Assembly: GCA_014655195.1 (NCBI GenBank)
Contig: BNBH01000033.1
Span: 1-64,000, forward strand
Direction: 5' to 3'
DNA: 64,000 bases
From: Streptomyces cellulosae
GTDB taxonomy: Bacteria; Actinomycetota; Actinomycetes; Streptomycetales; Streptomycetaceae
The position numbers and the translations under genes are program-made. How positions within the stretch are numbered: position 1 is the first letter of the stretch; every line of letters starts with the position of its first letter. The notes below the pieces were generated by a model that was not told the DNA's origin, did not search any database, and saw only the letters and a list, made by a program, of their open reading frames with translations. Below are positions 24,992-32,786 of this stretch, in pieces.

Positions 24992-25433
24992 GAGGCTCGC
25001 GCCCGCGATCCACGCGCGTAGTGTCCGCATCGTTACGGTTGAGGGCTGGTCTCCGCGGCGGCGCATCGCTTAGGTTCGGACCAATGATTCGCGCGAGCAA
25101 AGCTGCGCGGAAGGGTCACCGCGCAGTGGAGGGGGCTGCGCGGTGCCCGCACCTTCCCGCCCCCGCGATCACCCCCCGCTCCTCTTCTCCCCGTCTCCGG
25201 GTCAAGCCGCGGCCCCTTGGGGGTCACCCGTCGGAGGGACGGCCGGAAGAGTGGCCGGAAAGGTGCAGGGTTGGTGTCACACCGTGCACAGAGTCCCCTC
25301 AGCACTCATTTTCCGCGCGATTTCGCCGGGTTTCAGCCACAAAGACCCCCTGAATCGGCCCCTCCGAGGGCATCCGGGCGTCGCCGGGCGATTCCGGAGC
25401 GTAGTTGTCTCGCGCCGATGCACGCAGCATCAC
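24992..25433. other. Intergenic region without a convincing gene
   Basis: About 440 bases between the methyltransferase and the candidate 6C RNA. Short open frames cross it on both strands, but none has a good ribosome binding site with family-like protein sequence. Its only visible structure is a short hairpin GATGC-ACGCA-GCATC at 25417-25431, just upstream of the RNA. Confidence 0.6.
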
Positions 25434-25504
25434 TTACGAAGGGTTATGGTGGAAACCCCCCCTCGGGCCGGTCCGTCTCCCCCCCACGGACCGGCCCGTT
25501 TTTT
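25434..25504 (+). ncRNA. Candidate 6C small RNA
   Basis: Two runs of seven C (25456-25462 and 25479-25485) lie in hairpin contexts. The second is the loop of a perfect 13-base-pair stem (25464-25476 with 25486-25498, arm CGGGCCGGTCCGT) followed by six T, forming an intrinsic terminator with no coding gene upstream. For the first, GGGTT (25441-25445) can pair with AACCC (25454-25458). Paired C-rich hairpins of this size define the actinobacterial 6C RNA family. A TTGTCT at 25405-25410 could be a -35. The 5' end is estimated. Confidence 0.75.
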
Positions 25505-25508
25505 GCCC

Positions 25509-25564
25509 GCCGTCCCACGCGGTGCGTCCGCCGTCCCACGCGGTGCGTCCGCCGTCCCACGCGG
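25509..25564. repeat. 21-bp tandem repeat, 2.7 copies
   Basis: Identical 21-base units begin at 25509 and 25530, with a third partial unit at 25551-25564. The array directly follows the T tract of the 6C RNA terminator and ends ~20 bases before the next gene. The unit core is GCCGTCCCACGCGG. Confidence 0.85.
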
Positions 25565-25585
25565 CCCGCTGGCTAGAGTCGCGCC

Positions 25586-26149
25586 ATGTCGAACGAGCAT
25601 CCGACACCGCCCCCTCAGCAGTCTCCCGGCACCCCAGGTCCGTACGGCCGGCCCAGCACCCCTTCCCCATACGGACAGCCCTACGGTCAGTCCTACGGAC
25701 AGCCCGGCCCTCCACATCCCTACGCCCAGCCCCCGTACGCCCAGCCCCCGTACGCCCCACCCCTCCCCGCCGGCATGCCCGGCCCCGTCCGCGCCGCGCA
25801 GATCGTGATCTTCGCGACGTTCGGGATCGGCGTCCTGCTGACCGTCCTCGTCGCGGCCGACTTCGGAGCCCGTGAGTCCGGCCGCTTCTTCAGCAGCTAC
25901 CTGATGCCCACCGTGCTCCTCGTGCCGGCGCTCCGCTTCCGCACCGCGGGCAACGGCGTGCGCGTGGCCTCGATCGTGCTGGCGAGCCTGCAGATCGTCT
26001 TCGCGCTCAGCGGCGCCGCCCGCGGCATCCCGTTCGGCGTCCTGCCGGCCGGCACCGGCATCGCCGTCCTGGTGCTGCTGTGCCAGACGTCGGCCAAGCA
26101 GTGGTTCCGGCGGCAGCACACAAACGGCGTGCGGCAGCAGTACAGCTGA
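25586..26149 (+). CDS. Proline/tyrosine/glutamine-rich membrane protein
   Basis: A 187-residue protein. Residues 1-65 are a low-complexity cytoplasmic tail of Pro, Tyr, Gly and Gln with repeated 'PYGQ' and 'PYAQP' motifs. About four hydrophobic segments follow (roughly 70-95, 107-125, 130-150 and 155-172). This architecture is common among streptomycete membrane proteins of unknown function. The ATG at 25586 begins the Pro-rich tail. Confidence 0.8.
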   Translation: MSNEHPTPPPQQSPGTPGPYGRPSTPSPYGQPYGQSYGQPGPPHPYAQPPYAQPPYAPPLPAGMPGPVRAAQIVIFATFGIGVLLTVLVAADFGARESGRFFSSYLMPTVLLVPALRFRTAGNGVRVASIVLASLQIVFALSGAARGIPFGVLPAGTGIAVLVLLCQTSAKQWFRRQHTNGVRQQYS

Positions 26150-26320
26150 CAAAAGCGCGCCAGACCGGACGTTGGGGACCCCCGCCCCGGCAGGGGTACG
26201 CTTCGCCTCTGGGGACCGCCATACGGGCAGGGACCGCCCGCGGCCGAGACCGGGCCGCTTGCCGCGCGACGCGGCTGGGTGCCGCGCCTGTCCGATCCGT
26301 ACGGAGGGGCTGACGATCAC

Positions 26321-27094
26321 GTGAACCTGCGCGACAAGCTGCGGAGCCTGCTGGTCAGGCTGTACGCGCGCCGGGTGGAAGGCCACCTGGACACCGCTCA
26401 GGTGCCGAAGCACATCGGCGTCATCATGGACGGCAACCGCCGCTGGGCGAAGGCCGCGGGTTCCAGCACGGTGCACGGCCACCGGGCCGGTGCCGAGAAG
26501 ATCGAGGAGTTCCTCGGCTGGTGCTCCGAGACGGACGTCGAGGTGGTCACCCTGTGGCTGCTGTCGACGGACAACTTCGACCGGCCCAAGGAGGAACTGG
26601 TCCCGCTCCTCGGCATCATCGAGGACGTGGTCCGCACCCTCGCCGCCGACGGACGCTGGCGGGTCCACCATGTGGGCACCCTCGACCTGCTGCCCTCCGG
26701 GATGCAGACGGTCCTGAAGGAAGCGGAAGCGGCCACGGCGCACGTCGACGGGATAGTCGTCAACGTCGCCATCGGATACGGCGGACGCCAGGAGATCGCC
26801 GACGCCGTGCGCTCCATGCTCCACGAGGCCCACGACAAGGGCGTCCCGATGGACGAGCTCGCCGAGTCCGTGGACGTCGACATGATCGGACGTCACCTCT
26901 ACACCAAGGCGCAGCCCGACCCGGACCTCGTCATCCGCACCAGCGGCGAGCAGCGGCTGTCCGGATTCATGCTCTGGCAGACGGCCCACTCGGAGTACTA
27001 CTTCTGCGAGGTCTTCTGGCCGGCCTTCCGCAAGGTGGACTTCCTGCGCGCCCTGCGTGACTACGCGGCCCGCCACCGCCGCTTCGGCGGCTGA
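26321..27094 (+). CDS. uppS: Isoprenyl transferase (cis-prenyl/undecaprenyl diphosphate synthase)
   Basis: A 257-residue cis-prenyltransferase that condenses isopentenyl diphosphate onto an allylic primer to make the lipid carrier for wall synthesis. The catalytic P-loop Asp37 lies in 'HIGVIMDGNRRWAK', with 'TLWLLSTDNFDRP' and the C-terminal 'DLVIRTSGEQRLSGFMLWQ' containing the IPP-binding Arg residues. GTG 26321 gives the usual 'NLRDKL' N-terminus, with GGAGGGG 11 bases upstream. An in-frame GTG at 26279 is less likely. Confidence 0.94.
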   Translation: MNLRDKLRSLLVRLYARRVEGHLDTAQVPKHIGVIMDGNRRWAKAAGSSTVHGHRAGAEKIEEFLGWCSETDVEVVTLWLLSTDNFDRPKEELVPLLGIIEDVVRTLAADGRWRVHHVGTLDLLPSGMQTVLKEAEAATAHVDGIVVNVAIGYGGRQEIADAVRSMLHEAHDKGVPMDELAESVDVDMIGRHLYTKAQPDPDLVIRTSGEQRLSGFMLWQTAHSEYYFCEVFWPAFRKVDFLRALRDYAARHRRFGG

Positions 27095-27502
27095 ACGCGC
27101 CCCACCCCTTGTTCACGGCCACCGCGCCACCTCGTGACCGTGTGACCGCGCCACCGCGTGACCGCGTGGCGCCCCCGCGTCACCTCGCGCCACCCCGCGC
27201 CCCCCGTGTGTCACCAGCGGTCACGCGCCGTTCACCGGCGCGCCGTCGAGGGTCGTGGCATGGCAGCGCTTGTTCGAGGGCATAACTCAGTCAGGTCGAC
27301 GCCCGAACCACGGGTGTCGGATCTCAGCGGACGGCACGGGAGCCGTCCGCCCGGGAGGCCCTTTGCACCAGCCCGACCGTGCGGTCACGGCACGGAAGAA
27401 GCGGCGGAGGGCCGGTTCTCGGCCCGTCGTGCATCAGGGCCGTCGACCGGTCCAGCTCCGCCTCGTCGCTCCCCGACCTCATCCGAGGGGGTTCGTCCTT
27501 CC
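27095..27502. other. Intergenic region before the PIN-PhoH gene
   Basis: About 400 bases with no convincing gene. The first ~130 bases are rich in short repeats of the type CACCGCG and GTGACCGCG. A hairpin GCGGACGG/CCGTCCGC (27327-27334 with 27343-27350) lies 150 bases before the gene and may belong to a leader. Open frames run through it only because of GC bias. Confidence 0.5.
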
Positions 27503-28828
27503 GTGGTGACCAGCGCAAAGCGCCACAAGCCAGACCGGCGCACCTACGTTCTCGACACCAGCGTCCTGCTGGCCGACCCCCATGCCCCCAGCCGCTTCGA
27601 CGAGCACGAGGTCGTGCTCCCCGTCGTCGTGGTGACGGAGCTGGAAGCCAAGCGGAACCATCCCGAGCTCGGCTACTTCGCCCGCCAGGCCCTGCGCCTG
27701 CTGGACGACTACCGGGTGCGGTACGGCCGTCTCGACGCCCCCATCCCGACCGGGGACCTCGGCGGAACCCTGAGGGTCGAGCTCAACCACTCGGACCCCG
27801 GCGTGCTGCCCAGCGGCTACCGCCTGGGGGACAACGACTCCCGCATCCTCGCGGTCGCCCGCAATCTGCAGGCGGAGGGGTTCGACGTCACCGTCGTCTC
27901 CAAGGACCTGCCGCTCAGGATCAAGGCGTCCTCCGTGGGCCTTCTCGCCGAGGAGTACCGCGCGGAGCTCGCCATCACGGACTCCTCCGGCTGGACCGGA
28001 ATGTCCGAACTGACCCTGCCCGGCGAGCAGGTGGACATCCTTTTCGAGGAAGGCCACGTCCACGTGCCCGAGGCGGCCGAGCTGCCCGTGCACACCGGCC
28101 TGACCATCCAGTCCGAGCGCGGCAAGGCGCTCGGCCGGGTCACCCCGGAGGGCAACGTCCGCCTGGTCCGCGGCGACCGGGAGGCGTTCGGCATCAAGGG
28201 CCGCAGCGCCGAGCAGCGGATCGCGCTCGACCTGCTGCTCGACCCGGACGTCGGGATCGTGTCCATGGGCGGCCGGGCCGGCACCGGCAAGTCCGCGCTC
28301 GCGCTGTGCGCGGGTCTGGAGGCCGTGCTGGAGCGGCGGCAGCACCAGAAGGTGATGGTCTTCCGTCCGCTGTACGCGGTGGGCGGGCAGGAGCTGGGCT
28401 ATCTGCCCGGCACCGAGGCCGAGAAGATGAGCCCCTGGGCGCAGGCCGTGTTCGACACGCTGTCGGCGGTCACCAGCCGGGAGGTCATCGAGGAGGTCAC
28501 CGCGCGCGGCATGCTGGAGGTCCTGCCGCTCACCCACATCCGGGGCCGCTCGCTCCACGACGCGTTCGTGATCGTGGACGAGGCCCAGTCGCTGGAGCGG
28601 AACGTCCTGTTGACCGTTCTGTCCCGGATCGGGGCCAATTCCCGGGTCGTCCTGACGCACGACGTGGCGCAGCGGGACAATCTGAGGGTCGGCCGATACG
28701 ACGGGGTGGTCGCCGTCGTCGAGAAACTGAAGGGGCATCCGCTGTTCGCCCACGTGACCCTCAACAGGTCCGAGAGGTCCCAGATCGCGGCCCTTGTGAC
28801 CGAAATGCTCGAAGACGGTCACATCTGA
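27503..28828 (+). CDS. phoH2: PIN-domain/PhoH-family ATPase
   Basis: A 441-residue fusion of an N-terminal PIN RNase domain (about 12-150; Asp18 in 'TYVLDTSVLLADP', 'TELEAKRN', 'NDSRILAVA') and a C-terminal PhoH ATPase (about 235-440; Walker A 'GRAGTGKSAL', Lys263, and 'HDAFVIVDEAQSLE'). This PhoH2 architecture is associated with ATP-dependent RNA unwinding and cleavage. GTG 27503 or 27506 starts 'VTSAKRHKPDRRTY', where homology would begin. Confidence 0.92.
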   Translation: MVTSAKRHKPDRRTYVLDTSVLLADPHAPSRFDEHEVVLPVVVVTELEAKRNHPELGYFARQALRLLDDYRVRYGRLDAPIPTGDLGGTLRVELNHSDPGVLPSGYRLGDNDSRILAVARNLQAEGFDVTVVSKDLPLRIKASSVGLLAEEYRAELAITDSSGWTGMSELTLPGEQVDILFEEGHVHVPEAAELPVHTGLTIQSERGKALGRVTPEGNVRLVRGDREAFGIKGRSAEQRIALDLLLDPDVGIVSMGGRAGTGKSALALCAGLEAVLERRQHQKVMVFRPLYAVGGQELGYLPGTEAEKMSPWAQAVFDTLSAVTSREVIEEVTARGMLEVLPLTHIRGRSLHDAFVIVDEAQSLERNVLLTVLSRIGANSRVVLTHDVAQRDNLRVGRYDGVVAVVEKLKGHPLFAHVTLNRSERSQIAALVTEMLEDGHI

Positions 28829-29248
28829 CCCTCGCGTCCCAACGCGGGTGTATTACGCGGGAGTTGGCGCCGTCCGGGAAAGGCGTAGAGCCTAGCCGGG
28901 CGGCGTCGGCGCGTGTATGGCTTTCCGGTAATCCCCAGGGCCAAACGACATGTGAGCTTTCACACGCAACAGAGAATTGCCTTGCGCCGCCCGGTTACGG
29001 CAGAGTCTCACTCCTGTCAGGCCCCGCATACGACACAGCTGTACCCCCAGCGGTGCAGAACCACAGAAGAACACCCTTTCAACTCCATAGCCTCGTCGTA
29101 TGCCGCCCGAGCACCACGCGGCGCTCCTGTCGAAGGAGTTGCCCACCGGGCCCGCGCCTCCCGTGACCCGTAGTTGGGGAGGCCAGTGTCAGGGGCACGA
29201 TTGCGTCCGCGAGGGTCACCGAAGCGGGCGATGCTGGAAGGAAACCGT
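28829..29248. other. Long leader region of the transglycosylase-like gene
   Basis: About 420 bases with no convincing gene. It contains the inverted repeat TGTGA-GCTT-TCACA (around 28950-28965), whose spacer is two bases too short for a standard Crp site. Two weak open frames of about 85 codons cross it in opposite directions. A structured 5' leader is possible, because wall-hydrolase genes in Streptomyces often have one, but I did not recognise the c-di-AMP (ydaO) riboswitch core. Confidence 0.4.
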
Positions 29249-29947
29249 GTGAGCCGGATCTCGGTCCGGGGATTCGCAGTGGCCTCGGCCACGGCGGTCA
29301 CCGCTGTCGGAAGCGTCGTCGGCGTTGCCTCGGGCAGCACCGCAGCGCAGAACAACGACGCCGAAGCGACGGCAGCCGGCACCACGCTGCTCGCGGACAT
29401 CCCCGCAGGACAGCAGGCGCAGGTGCAGACCGCGTCGCTGACGCAGCAGGCCCAGACGATGGCCATCGCCGCGGACGCGACCGCCAAGAAGGACGCGGAG
29501 GAGGCAGCCCGCAAGGCCGCCGCCGAGACCGCGATCGCGAAGAAGAAGGAAGCCGAGAAGGCCGCCCAGGAGGCCAAGGAGCGCGAGGAGGCCGAGAAGG
29601 CCGCCAGCCGCTCCGCCGCGCGTGACGCGTCCTCCTTCGCCGTCCAGGCCTCCTACTCGGTCGCCGAGGTCCAGGCCATCGCGCGCCAGATGGTGCCCGC
29701 CGACCAGTTCCAGTGCTTCAGCAACATCGTGGACCACGAGTCCAGCTGGAACTACCAGGCCATGAACCCCTCCTCCGGCGCCTACGGCCTCGTGCAGGCC
29801 CTGCCGGGCTCCAAGATGGCCTCCGCCGGCGCCGACTGGCAGACCAACCCGGCCACCCAGATCAAGTGGGGCCTCAACTACATGGACAGCCGCTACGGCA
29901 GCCCGTGCGGCGCCTGGGAGTTCTGGCAGGCGAACAACTGGTACTAG
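29249..29947 (+). CDS. Secreted transglycosylase-like (SLT) protein with coiled coil
   Basis: A 232-residue protein from GTG 29249, supported by GGAAGG with a 7-base spacer. The signal peptide covers about residues 1-35. A 50-residue Lys/Glu/Ala-rich coiled coil ('EEAARKAAAETAIAKKKEAE' region) follows. The C-terminal ~85 residues form a lytic-transglycosylase-like domain with the probable catalytic Glu in 'NIVDHESSWNYQAMNPSSGAYGLVQ' and the usual 'INWGLNYM'-like 'IKWGLNYMDSRYG'. It probably cleaves peptidoglycan during growth or germination. Confidence 0.9.
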   Translation: MSRISVRGFAVASATAVTAVGSVVGVASGSTAAQNNDAEATAAGTTLLADIPAGQQAQVQTASLTQQAQTMAIAADATAKKDAEEAARKAAAETAIAKKKEAEKAAQEAKEREEAEKAASRSAARDASSFAVQASYSVAEVQAIARQMVPADQFQCFSNIVDHESSWNYQAMNPSSGAYGLVQALPGSKMASAGADWQTNPATQIKWGLNYMDSRYGSPCGAWEFWQANNWY

Positions 29948-29990
29948 GTCCTCCGGACCCTTCCGCCGCCCCGCGGCACGCTCGACTCCG

Positions 29991-30027
29991 CGACAGCCCC
30001 GCACCGTCCTACGGTGCGGGGCTGTCG
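29991..30027 (+). terminator. Hairpin terminator after the transglycosylase-like gene
   Basis: A perfect 17-base-pair stem (29991-30007 with 30011-30027) closed by a three-base loop lies 44 bases after the stop codon. Confidence 0.88.
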
Positions 30028-30093
30028 CCCTGTACGGTCTGACCGACGGCGCCAGGGGGACTGGTGGGGAGAAACGGGGGAAGAGGACGGATC

Positions 30094-31479
30094 ATGTCGC
30101 GACTGCCAGGGTGGCTCGACCGGGTCGGAGCCGGACTGACGAAGGTCGGCAAACGGCTGGAGGAGCGCCGCGCCGAAGTCACGCGCGACCGGGGGCCGGA
30201 CGACGATCCCGAGCGCCACACCGCCGACCCCGACCGGACGCCCCCGCCCACCGAGTACACCCAGGTCGTCCTTCCCACGCGCCCCGACCCGGCGCAGGCC
30301 GTGCCCTGGGGCGTCAGGGTCGCCGCCGAGGCCGGCTGGCGCCTGCTGGTGCTCGCCGGCACCGTCTGGGTGCTGATGCGCATCATCAGCGCCGTCCAGC
30401 TCGTGGTGCTGGCGTTCGTCGCCTCGCTGCTCATCACCGCGCTGCTCCAGCCCACCGTCGCCCGGCTGCGGCGGATCGGCGTGCCGCGCGGACCGGCGAC
30501 CGTGCTGACCGCGCTGTTCGGCTTCGTCGTGATGGGACTCATCGGCTGGTTCGTGACCTGGCAGGTCATGGAGAACGTCGACACCCTCGCCGACCAGATC
30601 CAGGACGGCATCGACGAACTGCGCAACTGGCTGCTCAACAGCCCGTTCCACGTCACCGACAAGCAGATCAACGAGATCGCCAAGAACCTGCGCGAGGCCG
30701 TCGGCGCCAACACCGAGCAGATCACCTCGGCCGGTCTTGAGGGCGTCACGGTCGTCGTCGAGGCGCTCACCGGCATCCTGCTGGCGGTCTTCTCGACGCT
30801 GTTCCTGCTCTACGACGGCAAGCGGATCTGGCAGTGGTCCCTCAAGCTGGTCCCGGCCGCGGCCCGTCCGGGCGTCGCCGGCGCCGGCCCGGTCGCCTGG
30901 CGCACCCTCACCGCGTACGTGCGGGGCACCGTGGTGGTGGCGCTCATCGACGCCATCTTCATCGGCCTCGGCATCTACTTCCTCGACGTGCCGCTCGCGG
31001 TGCCGCTCGCCGTCTTCATCTTCCTGTTCTCGTTCATCCCGCTCGTCGGCGCGGTGGTGTCCGGAGCGCTGGCCGTGGTCGTCGGGCTCGTCACCCAGGG
31101 CGTGTTCACCGGTGTGATGGTGCTCGTGGTGGTGCTGGCGGTCCAGCAGATCGAGGGCCACATCCTCCAGCCGTTCATTCTCGGCCGCGCGGTGCGGGTG
31201 CATCCGCTCGCGGTGGTGCTGGCGGTGGCCTCCGGCGGTCTCGTGGCGGGCATCGGCGGCGCGGTCGTCGCCGTGCCGCTGGTCGCCGTGTCCAACACCG
31301 TCGTCGGCTATCTGCGGGCGTTCTCCCACGAGGCGGCCCTCGTCCAGTCGCCCCGGCCGCGGGGCGCGACGGCCATGTCGGCGCCGGACGCCCCGGCCCC
31401 CGCGCAGACCGAACCCCACCCCCCGGCCACGGAGTCCGAACGGCCCGGGGAGTCCGGCCGGCCCTCCGACGAGCGTTAG
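30094..31479 (+). CDS. AI-2E family transporter
   Basis: A 461-residue membrane protein with a charged ~85-residue N-terminal tail and about eight hydrophobic segments. The AI-2E-type C-terminal half carries 'VALIDAIFIGLGIYFL', 'FIPLVGAVVSGALAV' and 'QQIEGHILQPFILGRAVRVHPL'. The tail after residue ~425 is Pro/Glu-rich. Family members export small signals or ions; TqsA and sodium/proton antiporters are known examples. The substrate here is unknown. ATG 30094 follows GAGGACGG. Confidence 0.88.
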   Translation: MSRLPGWLDRVGAGLTKVGKRLEERRAEVTRDRGPDDDPERHTADPDRTPPPTEYTQVVLPTRPDPAQAVPWGVRVAAEAGWRLLVLAGTVWVLMRIISAVQLVVLAFVASLLITALLQPTVARLRRIGVPRGPATVLTALFGFVVMGLIGWFVTWQVMENVDTLADQIQDGIDELRNWLLNSPFHVTDKQINEIAKNLREAVGANTEQITSAGLEGVTVVVEALTGILLAVFSTLFLLYDGKRIWQWSLKLVPAAARPGVAGAGPVAWRTLTAYVRGTVVVALIDAIFIGLGIYFLDVPLAVPLAVFIFLFSFIPLVGAVVSGALAVVVGLVTQGVFTGVMVLVVVLAVQQIEGHILQPFILGRAVRVHPLAVVLAVASGGLVAGIGGAVVAVPLVAVSNTVVGYLRAFSHEAALVQSPRPRGATAMSAPDAPAPAQTEPHPPATESERPGESGRPSDER

Positions 31480-31502
31480 CGCCAGGCGCCCGGAACGCCG
31501 AA

Positions 31503-31534
31503 GGGCCCGCCCACCCCGAAGGGTGGACGGGCCC
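31503..31534. terminator. Bidirectional terminator between convergent genes
   Basis: Positions 31503-31516 and 31521-31534 form a 14-base-pair stem with one mismatch and a CGAA loop. It lies 24 bases from both flanking stop codons (AI-2E transporter and ahpD) and could serve either strand. Confidence 0.88.
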
Positions 31535-31558
31535 CTGCATCGCGGGGCGGGCGCGGAG

Positions 31559-32092
31559 TTACTCCGCGAGCGCCGCCTCGGCGTCGAGGGTCGCGGCGAC
31601 GGCCTGCACCACCGCGGCGATCTTGAACGCCTCCTGGATCACGTCACGGTCCAGGCCGGCCTTGCGCAGCACCTGCTCGTGCGAGTCGAGGCACATGCCG
31701 CAGCCGTTGATCGCGGAGACCGCGAACGACCAGTACTCGAAGTCGACCTTGTCGACACCCGGGTTGCCGATGACGTTCATCCGCAGCCCGGCGCGCAGGT
31801 TGCCGTACTCGTGGTCCGACAACAGGTGACGCGTGCGGTAGAAGACGTTGTTCATCGCCATCACCGCGGCGGCGGCCTTGGCGGCCGTGTACGCCTCGGG
31901 CGACAGGTTCGCCTTGGCCTCGGGCTCCAGCTCACGCAGCACGATCGGGGAGCGCGAGGCGATCGCGGTCGCCAGCACCGTGCCCCAGAGCTGCTGGGAG
32001 GGCAGGTCGGAGTTGCCGATGACCGAACCCAGGTTGAGCTTCAGGTCCTTGGCGTAGTCCGGTATGCGGGACTTCAGGGAGTCGAGGGACAC
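31559..32092 (-). CDS. ahpD: Alkyl hydroperoxidase AhpD
   Basis: A 177-residue all-helical protein with the redox pair Cys131-Gly-Met-Cys134 and His138 ('GCGMCLDSHEQ'), preceded by Glu119. This matches AhpD, which reduces AhpC through a lipoyl/dihydrolipoamide relay. It starts at GTG 6 bases after the ahpC stop, so the two form one peroxide-defence operon. Confidence 0.96.
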   Translation of the reverse strand: MSLDSLKSRIPDYAKDLKLNLGSVIGNSDLPSQQLWGTVLATAIASRSPIVLRELEPEAKANLSPEAYTAAKAAAAVMAMNNVFYRTRHLLSDHEYGNLRAGLRMNVIGNPGVDKVDFEYWSFAVSAINGCGMCLDSHEQVLRKAGLDRDVIQEAFKIAAVVQAVAATLDAEAALAE

Positions 32093-32098
32093 GTCAGC

Positions 32099-32653
32099 TC
32101 ACTCCCCCGACAGCAGCGCGACCGGGTCCAGGGTCTCGTCGCCCTTGGACCAGTTGCACGGGCAGAGCTCGTCGGTCTGCAGGGCGTCCAGGACCCGCAG
32201 GACCTCCTTCGGGTTACGGCCGACGGAGCCGGCGGTCACCATGGAGAACTGGATCTCGTTGTTCTGGTCCACGATGAACACGGCGCGCTTGGCATAGCCG
32301 TCCTCGCCCTCGATGCCGAGGTCGCGCATCAGCTCGTGCTTCGGGTCCGCCATCATCGGGAACGGCAGGTCGCGCAGGTCGTCGTGGTCCTTGCGCCAGG
32401 CGTGGTGGACGAACTCCGAGTCACCGGAGAAACCGAGGATCTGGGCGTCGCGGTCGGCGAACTCGTCGTTCAGCTTGCCGAACGCGGCGATCTCGGTCGG
32501 GCACACGAAGGTGAAGTCCTTGGGCCATGCGAAGACGACCTTCCACTTGCCCTCGTAGGTCTTGTGGTCGATCGTCTCGAACTCCTTGCCCTTCTCCAGC
32601 GAGACGCAGGCGGTCAGTTCGAACTCGGGGAACTTGTCACCGACAGTGAGCAC
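32099..32653 (-). CDS. ahpC: Alkyl hydroperoxide reductase AhpC (peroxiredoxin)
   Basis: A 184-residue peroxiredoxin read from GTG 32653, with AAGGAG 5 bases upstream. The peroxidatic Cys51 lies in 'FTFVCPTE', and the C-terminal 'ELCPCNW' carries Cys164 and Cys166, the resolving pair seen in mycobacterial-type AhpC that couples to AhpD. It reduces H2O2 and organic peroxides. The gene is divergent from oxyR with a 133-base shared promoter region. Confidence 0.97.
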   Translation of the reverse strand: MLTVGDKFPEFELTACVSLEKGKEFETIDHKTYEGKWKVVFAWPKDFTFVCPTEIAAFGKLNDEFADRDAQILGFSGDSEFVHHAWRKDHDDLRDLPFPMMADPKHELMRDLGIEGEDGYAKRAVFIVDQNNEIQFSMVTAGSVGRNPKEVLRVLDALQTDELCPCNWSKGDETLDPVALLSGE

Positions 32654-32725
32654 ACGCTCTCCTTGCAGCGAAGAAACACCCCAATTGCGGGCGTTTCCCA
32701 TGGGTTGGACTCGGTTGATGTTGGC

Positions 32726-32762
32726 ACAGAGTGCATTGATCAGTGAAATAGCTACACTCGGT
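32726..32762. promoter_or_regulatory. Candidate OxyR operator between ahpC and oxyR
   Basis: Four tetranucleotides spaced by exactly seven bases, ACAG (32726), TGAT (32737), ATAG (32748) and CGGT (32759), follow the OxyR layout ATAG-N7-CTAT-N7-ATAG-N7-CTAT. About 11 of 16 bases match the E. coli-derived pattern. The site is centred in the divergent ahpC/oxyR spacer. Confidence 0.5.
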
Positions 32763-32786
32763 CGGGTTGATCGGAGGGACCTATCA

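Noticed and set aside
27158..27502. N-terminal extension of the PIN-PhoH protein
   Set aside because: The extra ~115 residues are Arg/Pro/Ser-rich noise. The PIN domain begins just after GTG 27503.
28950..28965. Crp-like site TGTGA-N4-TCACA
   Set aside because: The spacer is four bases rather than the six required for a standard Crp site.
28913..29173. 86-codon plus-strand frame upstream of the transglycosylase-like gene
   Set aside because: No ribosome binding site and no protein-like pattern. It lies in what is probably a leader region.
28829..29248. c-di-AMP (ydaO-type) riboswitch before the transglycosylase-like gene
   Set aside because: Considered because such switches precede wall-hydrolase genes in Streptomyces, but the conserved core could not be found by eye.
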